A DNA stretch of 64,000 bases from Acanthaster planci (GCF_001949145.1 NW_019091359.1:1832337-1896336), one strand, 5' to 3'. Positions 12,401-24,328 are shown, counted from the first letter of the stretch. Numbers and translations: made by a program. Notes: generated from the sequence alone by a model not told the origin.

Positions 12401-15400
12401 AGATATTATGAAAAATTGCCTTTCTGAAATTGTACAATTATTCACACTCCAAGTACTGTTGAAAGCCAATTTAAATTGACATCCTGTTCTTGTCATGCAT
12501 TCCAGTAACCTGTCAAATCAGAACCAGTTGCTGTTGTATGTCCTGCTCAGGGACAGTAAAGATGAACTCCCATGACTTTGGCATTGACTGAGTTCAACCT
12601 TGACCATCAGAATTGGTATTTCTGGTGTTGAAAACTTGTCAAGTTCATAATTGTTTTGGGATCACTCTGTCTTTCTTCAAGGTCCAGAAAACCGCCTTTA
12701 TTATCTTCAGAAAACTGGTGGACAAGTGGGCGGGTAAAGATGGCCTGCCCGGGTTCCGAGACTTCATCTATGAGTACATGATCCCCGCCTGCTTTATGGC
12801 ACCCCTCAAGGCCACGTTCAACCTCTCAGACGGACAGACAGTTTTGGTAAGACAGTCCTCTTGAAGTTTTCTCTGACTTCTAAAGTGTATTTTGAACCAT
12901 GAGACATATCTTGAAGACCATTGACCCTGACCACATTCCTGTTAGCCTTGGAGGGTGCGGCCTGATCTCCCTAGTACTGTGAACAGGTTGAGGAAATAAC
13001 AGGCTTAGTCCTTCCGTATTAGTCTGGTATTCTCTTACCTCAGAACATATGTCAATACAATATTAAACATTAGGTCATTGTACCTGTAATGTAAGACCAC
13101 AAAGTCGAATGCTAGATTGTTTTATTGCTGGAAAAAATTGTGGTTTGAATCAAGATTGGGTTAATTTTGCTAATCTTTGCTTTAAAATAAACTTTAATAC
13201 ATTCATCTTCACGCTGGAGGATTTGTTATAGGCTGTTAGATCAGATGTGTACTGTTCAAACCATAGCCTCTAATCTTTGACCTTACATTTAAAAAAAATT
13301 AAAATGAGACTGTATGAGAAAAGGGAGGATTGCGGACCTGGAGGATGCTATATATAGGAGACTTAGTCTATGAAACTGAAACCTGATGCCCAAGCTGGAG
13401 ACACAGCCCCAATTTGGAAAACTGCCCACTGACAAATTTTGGGGAGTCAGCTTTGGGGGCCTAGTTTGGAGATTAGTAACTTCCCATTGTCGTTTTTTTA
13501 CTCAGTTAAGCATTCATAAGCGGAGCAAAAATAGAAGTGAAATTCGTTTTCAAGTTGTTTTGAGTCACTTCTTACTGTTCAAATCCTTTCACCCTACCTC
13601 TCCAGCATTCTACACAAGGGAATAGATTATGTGAAAGGAATTTGCCGTCCAAATCATAAGAGGGGAAAAAAATACCCTGCAGTTCCTTAGTTTAAACCTT
13701 TTTTTTTGTTAGGCCAAACATAAAATTACTTGTGTTTCCTGTTACAATGAAAAATAAATTTGGGTGGTTGGTTGGGTGAAATATTTTTTTACTCTAAATT
13801 TTTAAAGCCCACAAATTAGGTTCGGATGACTGTCTGTATTTTGTTGGGGGGGGGCACGTATTTGTAACAGGTACTAAATCAGTGTCAGATTAATACATGT
13901 ACTGTACATGTGCACGTCAATATTACATATCAGCACTGTGATTGAGTAGTAAAGCAGCTGGTCATTGAAATACAAACACACAAGAGCTGTCCATCTCGTG
14001 TAAAAAAAATAAATTAAAACAATACAATGTACAGGACGATGTACACAAAATTAGGCTCAGGGCAAGGCACCATAAGTTTTTATATTCTATTGATTTGTCG
14101 AATAAAAAGATATAAAAAAATACTTTCTAGGTTGGGTCAGGTAACCGGAAACACAGCTATTTTTTTTGTTTGGCCTTAATATCAAAAATTGTCTGTTTGT
14201 GATTTAAAGTGACTATTATTGAAAAAAAATGGCTTTCAAATTAATGGTGATCAATAAATAAGGTTCCAGGGACCTTGTGTAAGATTTTTGGTTGATTTTC
14301 GGTGATGCTCCCCTCTACTGTGCAAGGCGCGACTTTGCTGACCAATGGATTTTCCCTCATGTTGTGCAATGCTCTTACTCATGGAGGTATTTTTCTCCAA
14401 CCTCTGGAGGTCTTGAAATATTCATTGGACCTTTAAAAGTGAAAATGTTATACAGTATATTCAAATTTGTGGACTTTGTTACACTCTTGAAAATGGTAAA
14501 GCATGTGAAGAACTTCAGTAAAAGCTCAATTTTGAGAGGATTTGGGTATTGTGTTGGTTCAAGAACCTACATATAGTGTGTTTCATTGCCAACTCTTGTT
14601 GACTGACAAGAAATCTCCTACATGCATTTTTAATGCTCTTTTCCATCACAATTTTTATCTGTTATGTTAATGTATCTTGAAATTTCGGTCCTCTTGGATG
14701 TATTTTCAACTTACAGTTGTAGGTTGGTTAGAAATAAATGATGTCCAAGTGTTTCAAAGTGTGTTCCTCGTAGAATTTGCAATAAATCGAATTATTTTGA
14801 CACCTGTGTTGAAGGCCACAAGTAACTCAAACTGCCTTGCATATAAGAGTTGTCTTTAACATCACGATGGCAAAAGCACCTGACCTACGCAATGTAAGGC
14901 AGTGAATTGAATTGCTCAGCTAGGGAATTCCTAGAGCTGAGTAAGTTACATGAGGAGCCAGGAATTGTATAATGCCAAACAGGGGTCAGGTTGTGGCCAT
15001 ATGCACAATAGCCTGCTGCAACATCAGCAAATTACTTATATTGGGGATGGACAGCAGATCGAAGAGAAAATCATGCATCGTTGCATAAAATCTATTGGGC
15101 TTCAGGGAAATTTGATCGTGCATGTAAAAAATATGTCCATTTTCAACAGTCATAGCAGTTTTACTTACATGTACTTGATATATTGCTTTTTTATCTGCTT
15201 GTGAAGTCCACAGACATCTCTCTAAATTTAGTAAACTTTTGTTCTGAGCTTTGGAGATGTATTACGTCGTGTAAGAACCTGTCATTTGAATGAAATGAGT
15301 CCGATACAATCTGTGCTGTCTATCAGTTTGAAGAGCAGCAGTGTTCTTAAGTGAATGAAAAATTTGCTTCTGGCCATAATTCAAAAAAGAAATATCCACA

Positions 15401-18400
15401 GTCACAGGTTGATCCTCTCTTTGCCATGCGAAACCCCCCCCCCGATATAAATTGATACCGACCTCGGTGAGCTGAAGCACATATTTTGACAAGTACATGT
15501 TTTCATAATGATCATGCTGATTTCTTGAGAATGTCAATGAATGCCAATTTACCCGGTTGCTTTTTTGGGGGGGGCTGCATGCATGTCAGGCAGACTCTAA
15601 CATTCTGTAGATACGCAGGCGATCAGAGAATTTTGTGCACGGCCCCTTGCTGTTATAAAGGGGGCACCTGCCGTGAGTATTGCAACACTATGGGGCTTTC
15701 CCCACATGATGAAATCACATCCACTAACCCCCCCCTCCCAGTGCAGTGTTAATCCCTGCCAACCTTTCTTTTTCTCACTCTCACTTTTTTTTTTTCTTCT
15801 CTGTCATCCAAAGTTGATTGCAGTGCACATGTGTGCCCCGGTCAGTGGAAAATTACTGGCCCAGACTCAATTTGGCATTCCCTGCACTTCTAGTTTCCTA
15901 ACAGCAGCCTTATTTCAAGTTTTCTCTTGTAGAATACCTGGTTAAAGTCAGGCCTTAACAAGGCATGTTTAGGCTTGATCAAACCGATCGTCATCTTTCA
16001 GTTTGATTAAGTCTTTAAATTCTGAGTTATAAAGATCATGTCACAGATATATTGGTCAGTCTCCAAGCAACCTTGGGTAATAATAATAATAATGATTTTA
16101 TCAGAGCATTTTCAAGCAAGGAGTACTGGTGTCTAAGTTTACTTGTCACAGTATCTGTCACGGACGTGTGGTCATCCCTGCTCCTTGGGCTCTTAACATC
16201 TTAACATTCCTGAAACCATCTCAGCTCCCTGGAGAGTGTACAACACTATGTAGCCATTTTAGGAACTAACCGGCTAATCAGCCACAGTCTGCCCTTAGGC
16301 CTACAGGGAACCCCTTCATGTACTTACTCTAAGGTGGAGAGAAGCACATACCTGTACAAATGGGGATTCACACTCCCTAACCTGATACAAGCTCTAACCA
16401 CAAGGCCACACATGCCCACAGATATAAAATGTTACTCACATAGAGGGGAAACTCTCACTTGCATTTTGTAGTGAGTTTCTCCAAAATATCTTTGGCATAC
16501 TCAGTAACTATCCTAACCAGAATGGTTGGAATAGGAACCATTGAGTGAAGTATTTGGGTGACTTCCTGAACTGTACCTGTGTTGTGTTGCATTGTACATG
16601 TATCGTGATCAGGGGAAGCATTTTAAGATCATTATCACAAGCCCCCCCCCCTCTGTTATTTACCAAACTGCAAGCTTACAGTAAACTATGTTTGGTTTTA
16701 TATTTGTTTCGTTTTGCTTGTATAAACTTGTGCCAACCTCTTGAAGGAGATTTACAGATGTTTTGAGTTGAGCTCAAGAAGCAAACTGAATGACTTAAGC
16801 CACTTGTTTTTCCGACAAGCTTGGGGATGTCCAGGCTTTCCTTCTTCCTGTGGAAATACCGTGTTGTGGATCAGACCATACGTTAATGGTCACATGCTTT
16901 TTTACAACGAACTTTTCTTTTGTTCTAACAGTTTTGAATTGAGTCTTTGTCCAAATCATCAATAGCAATGATGCAACATTTACAACATTTAGTTTTCTTT
17001 TATGCAATTGGCCTAAGGGTCGTGGCAAAACAACGTCCAGCTGTGCCCCCTGCAAGCATTGTATGCTAAAACATTTTATGACAACCCATTATCTTATCAC
17101 GGTATATAATTCATAATAGAGTTTTTTCCCCAGATGAACTGCCGTATCTAATTTGCTCCCTGGGCCCTTGAGAAAGATTTTGTTTGGATGGCGACATCAA
17201 ACCCTCTTGTTATTTTGATCGGTATACTTCAGGTCAGGATACTCAGCAAGCAGTTTACAGAAGTTCCCGTCTTCCAAATTTCTACCCTGTGAAATATTTT
17301 TGTGTGGACAGTTTCTTATGGGTAAAATACATTAATTTAGACTGCCTGTAAGCTTTTTTTTTGGAAAAAGTAGATCCAAGAACTTTGTTGGACAGCCATG
17401 ACTTTGGTTTTGGGGAACTTCTGCTGAAGCCTCCTGTTGTTTTCCGACAAACGTAGGGCATTTTAGGTTTCGCTGGAGATGATAGTGAAACAGATCATTT
17501 GAACTGTAATAACAAAACAAAAAACAAACGAGGGCAAGATTCCAAACGGGTCTTGCTGACTTAACGAATTTATTGAAAAAATAATGAAACGTCAACCACC
17601 TTGATGGTGGTTGTCACATGCCATGACGCATTCATATTTGTACGCTCTACATGAAGCCAACACGTAGCCTTGTATGGAATTTTTTATGCGTGTCTTGGTT
17701 TATCGAAGGTGAAAGAGGCTGGTTAGTTATATCGGTACTTTACCTGTGGTTGCGCAATCAGTTGGGGATTTTTTTTTTATGTGCTTATTTATATTCAATC
17801 CAGGGATGGACTCATTAATTTCAGTCATTCAGGGGTGAGATTTCTCAGCTTTTTAGCTGATTTCAGCTTTTTTTGTTTTGGATTTTAGCATTTTTTTCCT
17901 CACTGGCTGTGTACAAAAGTATTGGAGATTTCTTTATGCCCTTTTCAGCTGTTTTTATCGTTGATCAATCTCACACGTGGTAATTATACTTCGGCATTAA
18001 AGGAAAACTTTAATAGCATAATAGCACGGGAGAATGCAATGTCTCTTTGGCTTGTTTCATGTGCCTTTTGAGTCGACATTTATTCAAACTGAAGAGTTTT
18101 TAAAGTGGTTTGTGATGTTTACTTTTACATTGTACACTCCCAAGGCATTTTGCTACAAGACTTTACTTCCCCCATATTCTCCTCACTCCAGGAAACCAGT
18201 GTCACATTCTTTAGGCTTGAACTCTGCGGGTATACCAGACACCACATTAGGCAATTGTGTAACGGTTGGACCCTAGACAATGTTCCAACTCCTTGCAAAT
18301 CCCCTGTCAGATTTTAGGGATCTGCAGGGGTTGGGAATAAAGTGACCAGTAGAAAGGAGGGATACAATTCACTTCTGTCCTGGATTTGGCACAATATTCA

Positions 18401-21400
18401 GAGCCGTCAGGAGGAATGGCTCATGAAATGTCTAGGATATACTTTGACATAAAGCCAGGTTATTTTATCATGTTGTGAAGGTTGAGTTATGCAAGTATAT
18501 GTGTACATAAATAGCATGGGGGGAGTCAGGTTTGCAATGGTAATTTCCTTGCCTTCAAACTCAATGATCTGAGGTCAGATCCAGCCTAGGTTGGTATGTG
18601 GATTTGGTTTTCAGTTCCCAGGTAATTGGGTGGGTTTATTCCCCAGAATATCATTTCCAAGGCCTTCCTTCCTTCTCAGCCAAAAGTGAGAATTTCTTTT
18701 CCTCTGTCACCGAGTTTCCTCAGGTTTGCTTGCAGACTACAGCCCCCTGTACATTTTTGAGGTTTCCTTCGTTACAACACCTGAAAGAACTGAAATAGAG
18801 TAGACCGAGTTTCCTTTTTCCTGAGTCTTCTGGAACCAGAAACTTATTTGTACACTACCCAGGAAGTTTGGAATGTCAACATCACAATAAGACCTTTAAA
18901 ATCGTCCAGTAAGTAAACATCTTTCCTCTCCTGTGTACCCCATGTAGGCTCTGAATGAAGATGCAGCCGTGCTGAAGTCAGTACTAGCCAAGGAAGGGTC
19001 CAACCTGACCAGTTTCCTACAGCGGGACTACTTCCCTTCGTTGCCTCTAGGCCCGGAGCCTGCCCAGGTGAGCACCATGACAGGCCCTCTCTCAGACTGC
19101 AACTCTAACCCACCCAGACCCTTCAAACTCAAACAAGGAGCCTAGTAGCTGAAATCTACTGCTACTGAAAACCCAACGGGCACATTTCTTTGCGTCACTA
19201 ATGCAGACACCAAGGCGACTGCAAATCAACAAGTGACTGAGATCTAATAAACTCAACCCTACAAAATCCTTCAACACCTCAGCACTCGTGCAAAATCTAC
19301 CGACATATTCTTTATAACATGAATGGAGGATACCACTGCAAGTTAAACTGGTTTGGTTCTAACTCCTTAATCCTACAAACTAATCCAACATCCACAGACC
19401 TGCACATATTTCCAACATATTCTTTCAAGCATGAACGGTGTATCAAGAAATAACTTTCCCTAACCATTCTTTTTGCCCTGAAGCAGGACATGTCACAGGA
19501 AAATGGTTTCTGGCATTCCTCAAAGCTTCTTGATTGATTAGCTACATACCCCAACTCCCCAGGCATTTCATGGCTCCTGAATCTTTCAAAAGCCAACGTT
19601 TTGTTGTAAACCGATGGCATAATTCTCTACTGTATCTTGCAGAGTCAAGTTGGCTAGGTTAAACCTTCCTCAATCTAGCAAAGTCCATTAATAACCTACT
19701 GCTTTGGAAAGATCTAGGAACGTGTTTGTAATGGCAGTAGAAACAAGTAAAGACTTTCTTTAATGGTTTAATAGCAAACCAAACTTGGACTCTGCCGAAG
19801 GTACATACATGTAGATTTCACTCCAAATGTAATGCAAGTGGTTTGAAAACAGTCACCGAGAAAATGTACGTATTCTTAATTTTGAAGCTGCTGTCCATCA
19901 AATTGAACCTTTACTTTCTTGCTCAGTGGGACATTCTCTGGGATTATGCTAAACCATGCGCTAAATGTCAGCATTTAGACAAAGTTTGTGGGCGAAAAAT
20001 GTGGACTTTATTACGTCTTAATCCATTTGTTAAGTTTTAAATGTCAGGAAATGGCAGTGTGCCCTTTTTTTGGTTTGTCACACAATTTAATCTATTGACA
20101 TTTGATTTGCGGTTTTGACATAACAGTGCACACACATCAGCAAAACTCTAACATTTAGCATCGTTCAGTTCAATATGGCTTTAAAAATTTCTAGTTGAGG
20201 CTGCCCAAAATCCCTTACACATCTACTCCTATGCTGAGAGTGTACCGTCAAATCCTTCAGTGCCCTAAGAATGCTCAAGAGGTACATGTAGGGTTTCCCC
20301 AAATCATTTGAAGCACAACTGAAATATGAAGTTCGCAATAGAAGAACAAATCATTCACCTTACAAGACTTAGGATTCATACACTGTGTACACTACATTGT
20401 ACATGTATGAGGTAATGTCACAAGATTGTTAAGCGCTGTTGCGCTGTAAAGCCTTTGTGATTTGGTTTTCGTTCCTTTCATTTGTTTTGTATCAGGTTGC
20501 CATTCAGGTATGCAGAAAAGCAGTGTTGATTTCATCCTAAAACACTGATTTCTGAGTATTTTTTTTTGACGACGGTGCTGAAATAATTTCCAATGAGCAG
20601 ATATCCTGTTATTCGAGGGGCCTCCCTTGAGGGTGTAGCTTACATTTCCATTTCATTATCTTTAATACCTCATTCTTTTTTGAGGCATGGCCAGCGGGGG
20701 ACGAATTCTAAAGATAAGGGTGTTGTTCTGTGAAATCGTGTTTCATAAAACCCTGTGTGTTCCAAGGGGAATTTTCTTACTGTCATACAGCAAATGTTGA
20801 TCAATACTTGGAATTTTTTTGACCTATGAGTTTAAAATATATTCTACATAAAGATGAAATGGAAATTCCATACTGCTTTTACATTTTATGTTAAAGTGGA
20901 CCCACTTCCAAGTGTAGGCCTATTTTTTCAGGAAGTTGAATATTAACAAACTACTGTACAACCATTTCCACACAATTTGATACTGATTGCTACATGTACA
21001 CCAGCCAAGGGAAATATTGCCTAATAATAATGCGCATTATGCACACAAATACATAATGTAAGTATGTACCAATCGCAAGGACACAGATCCAAGGGATTCC
21101 CCCCACGCTCTCCCCTCCCCCACACCCTACTCATTGGGGGGGGTGCTCTCAAGCATTTATCCGTTGTGCTCTCCCCCCAAAAAAAATTAAATATTAATTC
21201 CACATGAAACTTGGTTGTACTGTCGGAAGGAGGACTAACCTACAGTGAGGCAGTGTATATACCAGTAGGAGTAATAGTTAGATCCAAGTATTGAATATTT
21301 TCACCCTCCGCAGTTGACTGGGGTTCCAAGATGACCAGGTTCCATGTCTGTAGATTCAAACCCGAGCCCTTGAAAACGAAAGGGTACAGTGCCCATATTC

Positions 21401-24328
21401 AAGGCATTATTTGTGGCTGATTACTAAGCCTTAAAATATTTGGCATTGGAGAGGACCTCCTAGAGGTATTCTTGATTTGCTTTGCTGCTTCAGATGCATC
21501 CTGCAGGGTCATTCAGTTTAGTTCCCACAAATGGATGCAGTTAAAACCTGGAATTTACAGTCATCTATTCAAACAAAAGTCTATTGTCTTAGTCTCACTT
21601 GTAAAAAGCCTGCCTGACTCATGAAACCAGCAGAGATGAATTTGCTGGGTATGGTTTACCACGTCAGAAATGTTTACTCTGCCAGGTGTTGTGGTTCTTT
21701 GTTTCATCATTTTGGCTGTATGTATCTCATGCGTCCCTTTTCAGGTCTAATATTTCGAAATATTTCATATTCCACTATTGCAATTGAAATTTGTGAGGAA
21801 ACCTAAGAAGTTGAAGCGAGGTCATGCTAGACATTGAGGACCAGTTGTTTTCCCTTCCCAGCAACCTCTGACAAGATGAAGATCCTTCCACCATCCCCGA
21901 ACAGCTTTGATTCTGGCAATTTCGATGACGTATTTCTCATTTTTTAATTGAATGTTAATGCCAAAAATTTCACCACAGTTTACAACACTTTGTTTTCTTT
22001 CACAAGGCAGAAACTGTCAAAGGTTGCTTTAATTCATTTAACCACTTCCTCCCGGGCGACCCGTTTTCAAGTACACAGGCTTTATATGCAGAGCCGGGAG
22101 CCCGGAACTGGGACAAAAGAGTTGGGCCTTATAACAAAAGACTGTGCTCAACACAAAAGACTGAGCCGCTGGGCATTATGACATTTTTTCGCTCTCAATA
22201 GCGGAGATAATTCAGCCTTGTTTTGAAATAGTATACCACGGTTTGATGCATTAAGAGCGAGCGGATTACCATTGGGGACAAAAGCACTCCACCACCGCAG
22301 CGATGAGCCACACATCACCTCTGCACGCTAATCTGGCTCCTATTGAAAACAGGTCAGCAGTGCACTGTGCCAGTTTCTTGAACTAAAGAATCTTACGTAA
22401 CACTGCACAATCTGGGCTCTTTTTCCAAGGCTGCAGGCCTGGCTGAAATATTCAGGAGTCAATGAATTTTACCTGTCAGCTTTAGAGTAGTGCCCAAAGA
22501 GTCCTTCATTTTGGTATAAACAGCCATTAATGAAATGATGAATTTTTAAAGAATTTTGAAAAGGGAAAATTTTGAAAAGTACCCGGCATCTTGTCTTGCT
22601 CAAGAAAAATCCACCAAGTGGTTAAAATGCATCAGTTCAACTCTGTGGTGCTACAAACAGTTTTAAATCAGATTTTCATCTTTCCCTCTGGATGCATATT
22701 TAAAATGTAGAATGATTAGAGAAGGTCTATATTTTGGTACTACATGTATCAGTTGGTTGTCGTTTGGTTATCTCGCAAAAATCTACAGCTTTGGACCCCA
22801 AAATACTAAATGAATACCTCTTACCTCTGTTTTGTTTTGTTTTGTTTCTTTATTTTTGCAAAACTATCCCCCACAAGCTGCAGCACATGTGTATGTAGTT
22901 AAGTGTATTTTTAGCTCATACGTATATCTACATGTTAACTCTTTTCAATGTCCAGGGTTAGTTTCTCTTTGTTTACAATAACCTATTGGTATTAGAAGGG
23001 AAATGGTTGAATGAATCAATGTTCAGAGACCCAAAAAATCATCGAATTCCCACGGGAAAATTGTTTTTGTCCCCAAGGCAACATGATTTCCTGTGGCTTG
23101 ACAATTTTTAAAGTAATCTATAATCTGTCCCCGCTTGCTTGCCATGTGTTGCCCTATAATATACTGAAAGTTTGTTCTGACATCACCTATGGTAAGTTTT
23201 GGGTAGGAAGTTTCCTACAAGACTCCGAATGCAAAATTAACTCATTTGAAGTACATCTGTACATGTAACAAGCGGAAAAAGACAGGAACGAATTTTTTTC
23301 TGTAGAGCAGTTAACTTTGACTTAGAAATGCTCAAGTATTTCCCATATAAGGAGAAATTTGTTGGGGAGATTTTGTGTCAAGCCGTTTTATCTCAACATT
23401 CTGCAAAAAGACTGTGTATTTGCATATGTGCATGTATCGTGCTCACAGTGTTTTCACATCACAAACTGTGAGGCTCTGTTTATGTTTTATGATGGTCTTA
23501 ATGTTTGTGTGGAGAGACTGAAAAATTGATTGATATATCCTGTCATTGGTTTATCCTTTGGCTGTTGTGGGTTTTTTAATCATAAATTGTTTATTGTAAT
23601 GGTAAACTAAGAGTCCCCTTTTCCAGTAAAAAGGGGAAATCCCTGGCTGTGAATTAAAGTTTAACTTCATCATTGGAAATTCCCAGAGCTCAAAATATCA
23701 TGTCGGAGGAAATTTGGAATTTAGAAAGAAAGACAGACAGACACTTTGTTCCAGGGGATACCAGAGAGAAATAACCTTTTTCAATGAATAATGATGTTTG
23801 ATAGAACAATACAATATCAACAGTGAATCTTATGAATCTACTATTTTATTTGTCTAAGTTTGCAACAGTTTATGTAAATTATTTTCCAGATTAAATTACC
23901 TACATTTTATTTCATTTTTATTCAGGCATTCTGTCGCGCGCTACACGAGATGGAGCCAAAAGTCTTTAGAAATTACTTTAAAGTAAGTGGCAAAATATTC
24001 ATGTTTTGGTTTTTTTTTTCATACTCCTGTGTCAAATAAGGACTGCGAAACAGTTGTAAATGACGGCTGAGTCAAATCGAACAATTCACTAGTCAAATTT
24101 TTAACCTTCAATTCGATCAAATGTCCGAATATTCTGTCTTACAGACCAGCAGATTGATTAAACCATATACAAAATACAATTCCAATAATACACATAATTG
24201 TACATTAAAATCACTACAATAGCTTCTCATGTCTAGGAATACATCCAGCAAGATTTAAGATTTAAGAGATGAACTTTTTTTCATTTTTGACTACTCAGGT
24301 TTTCTTTGAATCGGCCAGGAAATCGTGA
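400..24328 (+). CDS. XPOT: Exportin-T, C-terminal half (11 exons)
   Basis: Exportin-T is a karyopherin-beta family receptor made of HEAT repeats. It binds mature tRNA with RanGTP in the nucleus and carries it out through the pore. Exons seen: 400-450, 1107-1340, 2141-2236, 3452-3594, 4038-4323, 7170-7359, 8685-8752, 12682-12846, 18948-19067, 23926-23982 and 24299-24328. All have AG/GT borders and compatible phases, and together encode about 479 residues. The translation follows vertebrate exportin-T in order: EPQHIPSVLMAFL, then RSRSAYLFSRF, SDDQLFMYE, LHRMIICLEE, EFIPLINQI, AGKDGLPGF and PACFMAPLK. The human protein is about 962 residues, so about half is here; exons 5' of position 400 lie outside the window. 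Introns run from 316 bp to 6.1 kb. There is no in-frame stop or frameshift. Orthology is assigned from memory of the family, without a search. Confidence 0.96.
1107..1340 (+). CDS. XPOT: XPOT exon, EPQHIPSVLMAFL segment
   Basis: This 234 bp exon (78 codons, phase 0-0) lies between gtgtag and gtaaga. It encodes VFETIARYDKFF, then CEPQHIPSVLMAFLGDRGLRH, RSRSAYLFSRF and EILKRIQDLL. It is among the most conserved stretches of exportin-T HEAT repeats and is decisive for the identification. Confidence 0.97.
1341..2140 (+). other. XPOT intron, no other gene seen
   Basis: This is intronic sequence between two firm exons. Nothing beyond short chance ORFs was recognised. The neighbouring introns 451-1106 and 3595-4037 are likewise unremarkable. 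Confidence 0.6.
2141..2236 (+). CDS. XPOT: XPOT exon, SDDQLFMYE segment
   Basis: This 96 bp exon (32 codons, phase 0-0) lies between ttcaacag and gtatgt. It encodes NGHQLLLTSDDQLFMYEAAG, matching the vertebrate segment NGHQSLLSSDDQLFIYETAG almost residue for residue. Confidence 0.95.
3116..3290. mobile_element. Palindromic MITE-like element (copy 1)
   Basis: This 175 bp near-palindrome lies inside an XPOT intron. The ends CAATACGGGC and GCCCGTATTG are exact inverted repeats. Inward, the arms continue as AGTTTGCAAC / GTTGCAAACT and ATTGGCCAATCACAA / TTGTGATTGGCTAA. The centre is flanked by TCGACCC and GGGTCGA. No coding capacity is present. A decayed half copy lies at 36789-36880, so the element is dispersed. 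No clean target-site duplication was seen, so the superfamily is open. Confidence 0.8.
3452..3594 (+). CDS. XPOT: XPOT exon, YLMKNLLAPTLDKF segment
   Basis: This 143 bp exon (phase 0 in, phase 2 out) lies between ctcgcag and gtgtga. It encodes a charged helical pair starting KKEYLMKNLLAPTLDKF and ending ALAIAFA. The split AG|C codon gives Ser at the start of the SRTSKAF motif completed by the next exon. Confidence 0.95.
4038..4323 (+). CDS. XPOT: XPOT exon, LHRMIICLEE segment
   Basis: This 286 bp exon (phase 2 in, 0 out) lies between tcaccag and gttggt. It encodes RTSKAFYTQLTMKQSGC, LHRMIICLEEALLPYVP and EFIPLINQIASKF. It is GC-rich next to its introns. The donor gttggt is the least canonical in the gene, but the phase and the homology both require it. 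Confidence 0.97.
4324..7169 (+). other. XPOT intron, AT-rich, repeat remnant
   Basis: This is a 2.8 kb intron. Around 5440-5780 it holds degenerate copies of a short word (GTCCTTGGAAGTCCT near 5485, AAAGTCCTTGACAAATC near 5750) of the kind seen in old dispersed repeats. The ORF at 4489-4803 is AT-rich, has no family resemblance and is best taken as chance. Confidence 0.5.
7170..7359 (+). CDS. XPOT: XPOT exon, RSYFQFLQTLV segment
   Basis: This 190 bp exon (phase 0 in, 1 out) lies between ctccgcag and gtgaga. It encodes VPFMRSVFMPIVTTIFNVL and LLKRSYFQFLQTLVANDVSEVI, matching the human stretch that carries LRRSYFAFLQTV and MSEVIANQG. Confidence 0.96.
8685..8752 (+). CDS. XPOT: XPOT exon, short AQGAVESQDPI segment
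   Basis: This 68 bp exon (phase 1 in, 0 out) lies between ccaacag and gtatgt. It completes a GAT codon and encodes NFKQVLLTIAQGAVESQDPI (human: VTVIQGAVEYPDPI). The donor lies just before a transposon-like element at 8774. Confidence 0.93.
8774..9312. mobile_element. piggyBac-like non-autonomous element
   Basis: A 539 bp segment in the XPOT intron just after the donor at 8753. The left end TTAGCCCTAACC and right end GGTTAGGGTTAA are inverted repeats, as are CCTCAATCCTTCAAAAA (8788-8804) and TTTTTTTGAAGGATTGAGG (near 9252-9270). TTAA at the right end and TTAG at the left fit a TTAA target site with one mutation, the piggyBac hallmark. Inside are GGAGGATTTT repeats and a 13 bp inverted repeat, TGATACCAGACCC (8958-8970) with its complement at 9000-9012. 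There is no transposase. The 133-codon ORF at 8755-9156 runs across the element and is probably not a gene. Confidence 0.65.
10404..10745 (+). mobile_element. tRNA-derived SINE
   Basis: A pol III A box (TGGCCCAGTGG, 10416-10426) and B box (GGTTCGAATCC, 10460-10470) are spaced as in a tRNA. A SINE body follows, with CTTGGGCAAGTCATTTTACC and GTAAATGGGTACCCGTGAGG, then an (ATT)n tail at 10731-10745. It lies in the 3.9 kb XPOT intron in the sense orientation. The body and tail rule out a functional tRNA gene. Confidence 0.85.
12682..12846 (+). CDS. XPOT: XPOT exon, AGKDGLPGF segment
   Basis: This 165 bp exon (55 codons, phase 0-0) lies between cttcaag and gtaaga. It encodes VQKTAFIIFRKLVDKWAGKD, then PACFMAPLKATFNLSDGQTV, colinear with human QKTCFIILSKLVELWGGKDG and PACFLAPLKQTFDLADAQTV. 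Confidence 0.97.
16078..16419 (-). mobile_element. tRNA-derived SINE, antisense
   Basis: Read on the minus strand, an A-box-like TGGCCTTGTGG (complement of 16398-16408) is followed by a degenerate B box (GTGTGAATCC), a CTTCTCTCCACC body and an AAT microsatellite tail at 16078-16094. The A-box-body-(ATT)n plan is that of the SINE at 10404, with many mutations, so it is probably a related but older insertion. Confidence 0.65.
18518..18700 (+). mobile_element. SINE-like fragment
   Basis: CAATGATCTGAGGTCAGATCC resembles the B-box part of a tRNA SINE. It is followed by ATGTGGATTTGGTTTTCAG and GGGTGGGTTTATTCCCCAG, which look like the 'gtgggttttc...' body common in marine animal SINEs. It is degenerate and its ends are uncertain. 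It lies 250 bp upstream of the exon at 18948. Confidence 0.4.
18948..19067 (+). CDS. XPOT: XPOT exon, QRDYFPSLPL segment
   Basis: This 120 bp exon (40 codons, phase 0-0) lies between catgtag and gtgagc. It encodes ALNEDAAVLKSVLAKEGSNL and a stretch ending QRDYFPSLPLGPEPAQ, which aligns with human QQEYLPSLQVAPEIIQ. Confidence 0.93.
19068..23925 (+). other. XPOT intron, 4.9 kb
   Basis: There is no additional exon and no recognised transposon. The only notable items are a pyrimidine/purine-rich patch at 21090-21185 with a kappaB-like GGGATTCCCC (21093-21102) and simple T runs. Confidence 0.5.
23926..23982 (+). CDS. XPOT: XPOT penultimate exon
   Basis: This 57 bp exon (19 codons, phase 0-0) lies between ttattcag and gtaagt. 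It encodes AFCRALHEMEPKVFRNYFK, matching human EFCQALQQPDAKVFKNYLK. Confidence 0.94.
24299..24328 (+). CDS. XPOT: XPOT terminal coding exon
   Basis: After a ctactcag acceptor, nine codons (VFFESARKS) run to TGA at 24326-24328, matching the human C-terminus VFFQRAKP in length and character. The coding part is far too short for an ORF caller. It rests on the acceptor, the phase and the end of the family protein. Confidence 0.9.
   Translation, partial: VFFESARKS

Larger units (their letters stand above)
8753..12681 (+). other. XPOT intron with MITE and SINE
   Basis: This is a 3.9 kb intron. Besides the TTAA-type element (8774-9312) and SINE (10404-10745) it has a 21-base T run near 11092-11112 and AT-rich filler. 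No ORF in it resembles a known protein. Confidence 0.55.
12847..18947 (+). other. XPOT intron, 6.1 kb, largest in the gene
   Basis: The intron contains a minus-strand SINE (16078-16419), a second SINE-like fragment near 18518 and several poly-C/G runs (15427-15437, 15567-15575, 16642-16651). No exon was recognised. Short ORFs such as 14292-14576 and 15673-15945 have no supporting features. Confidence 0.5.
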
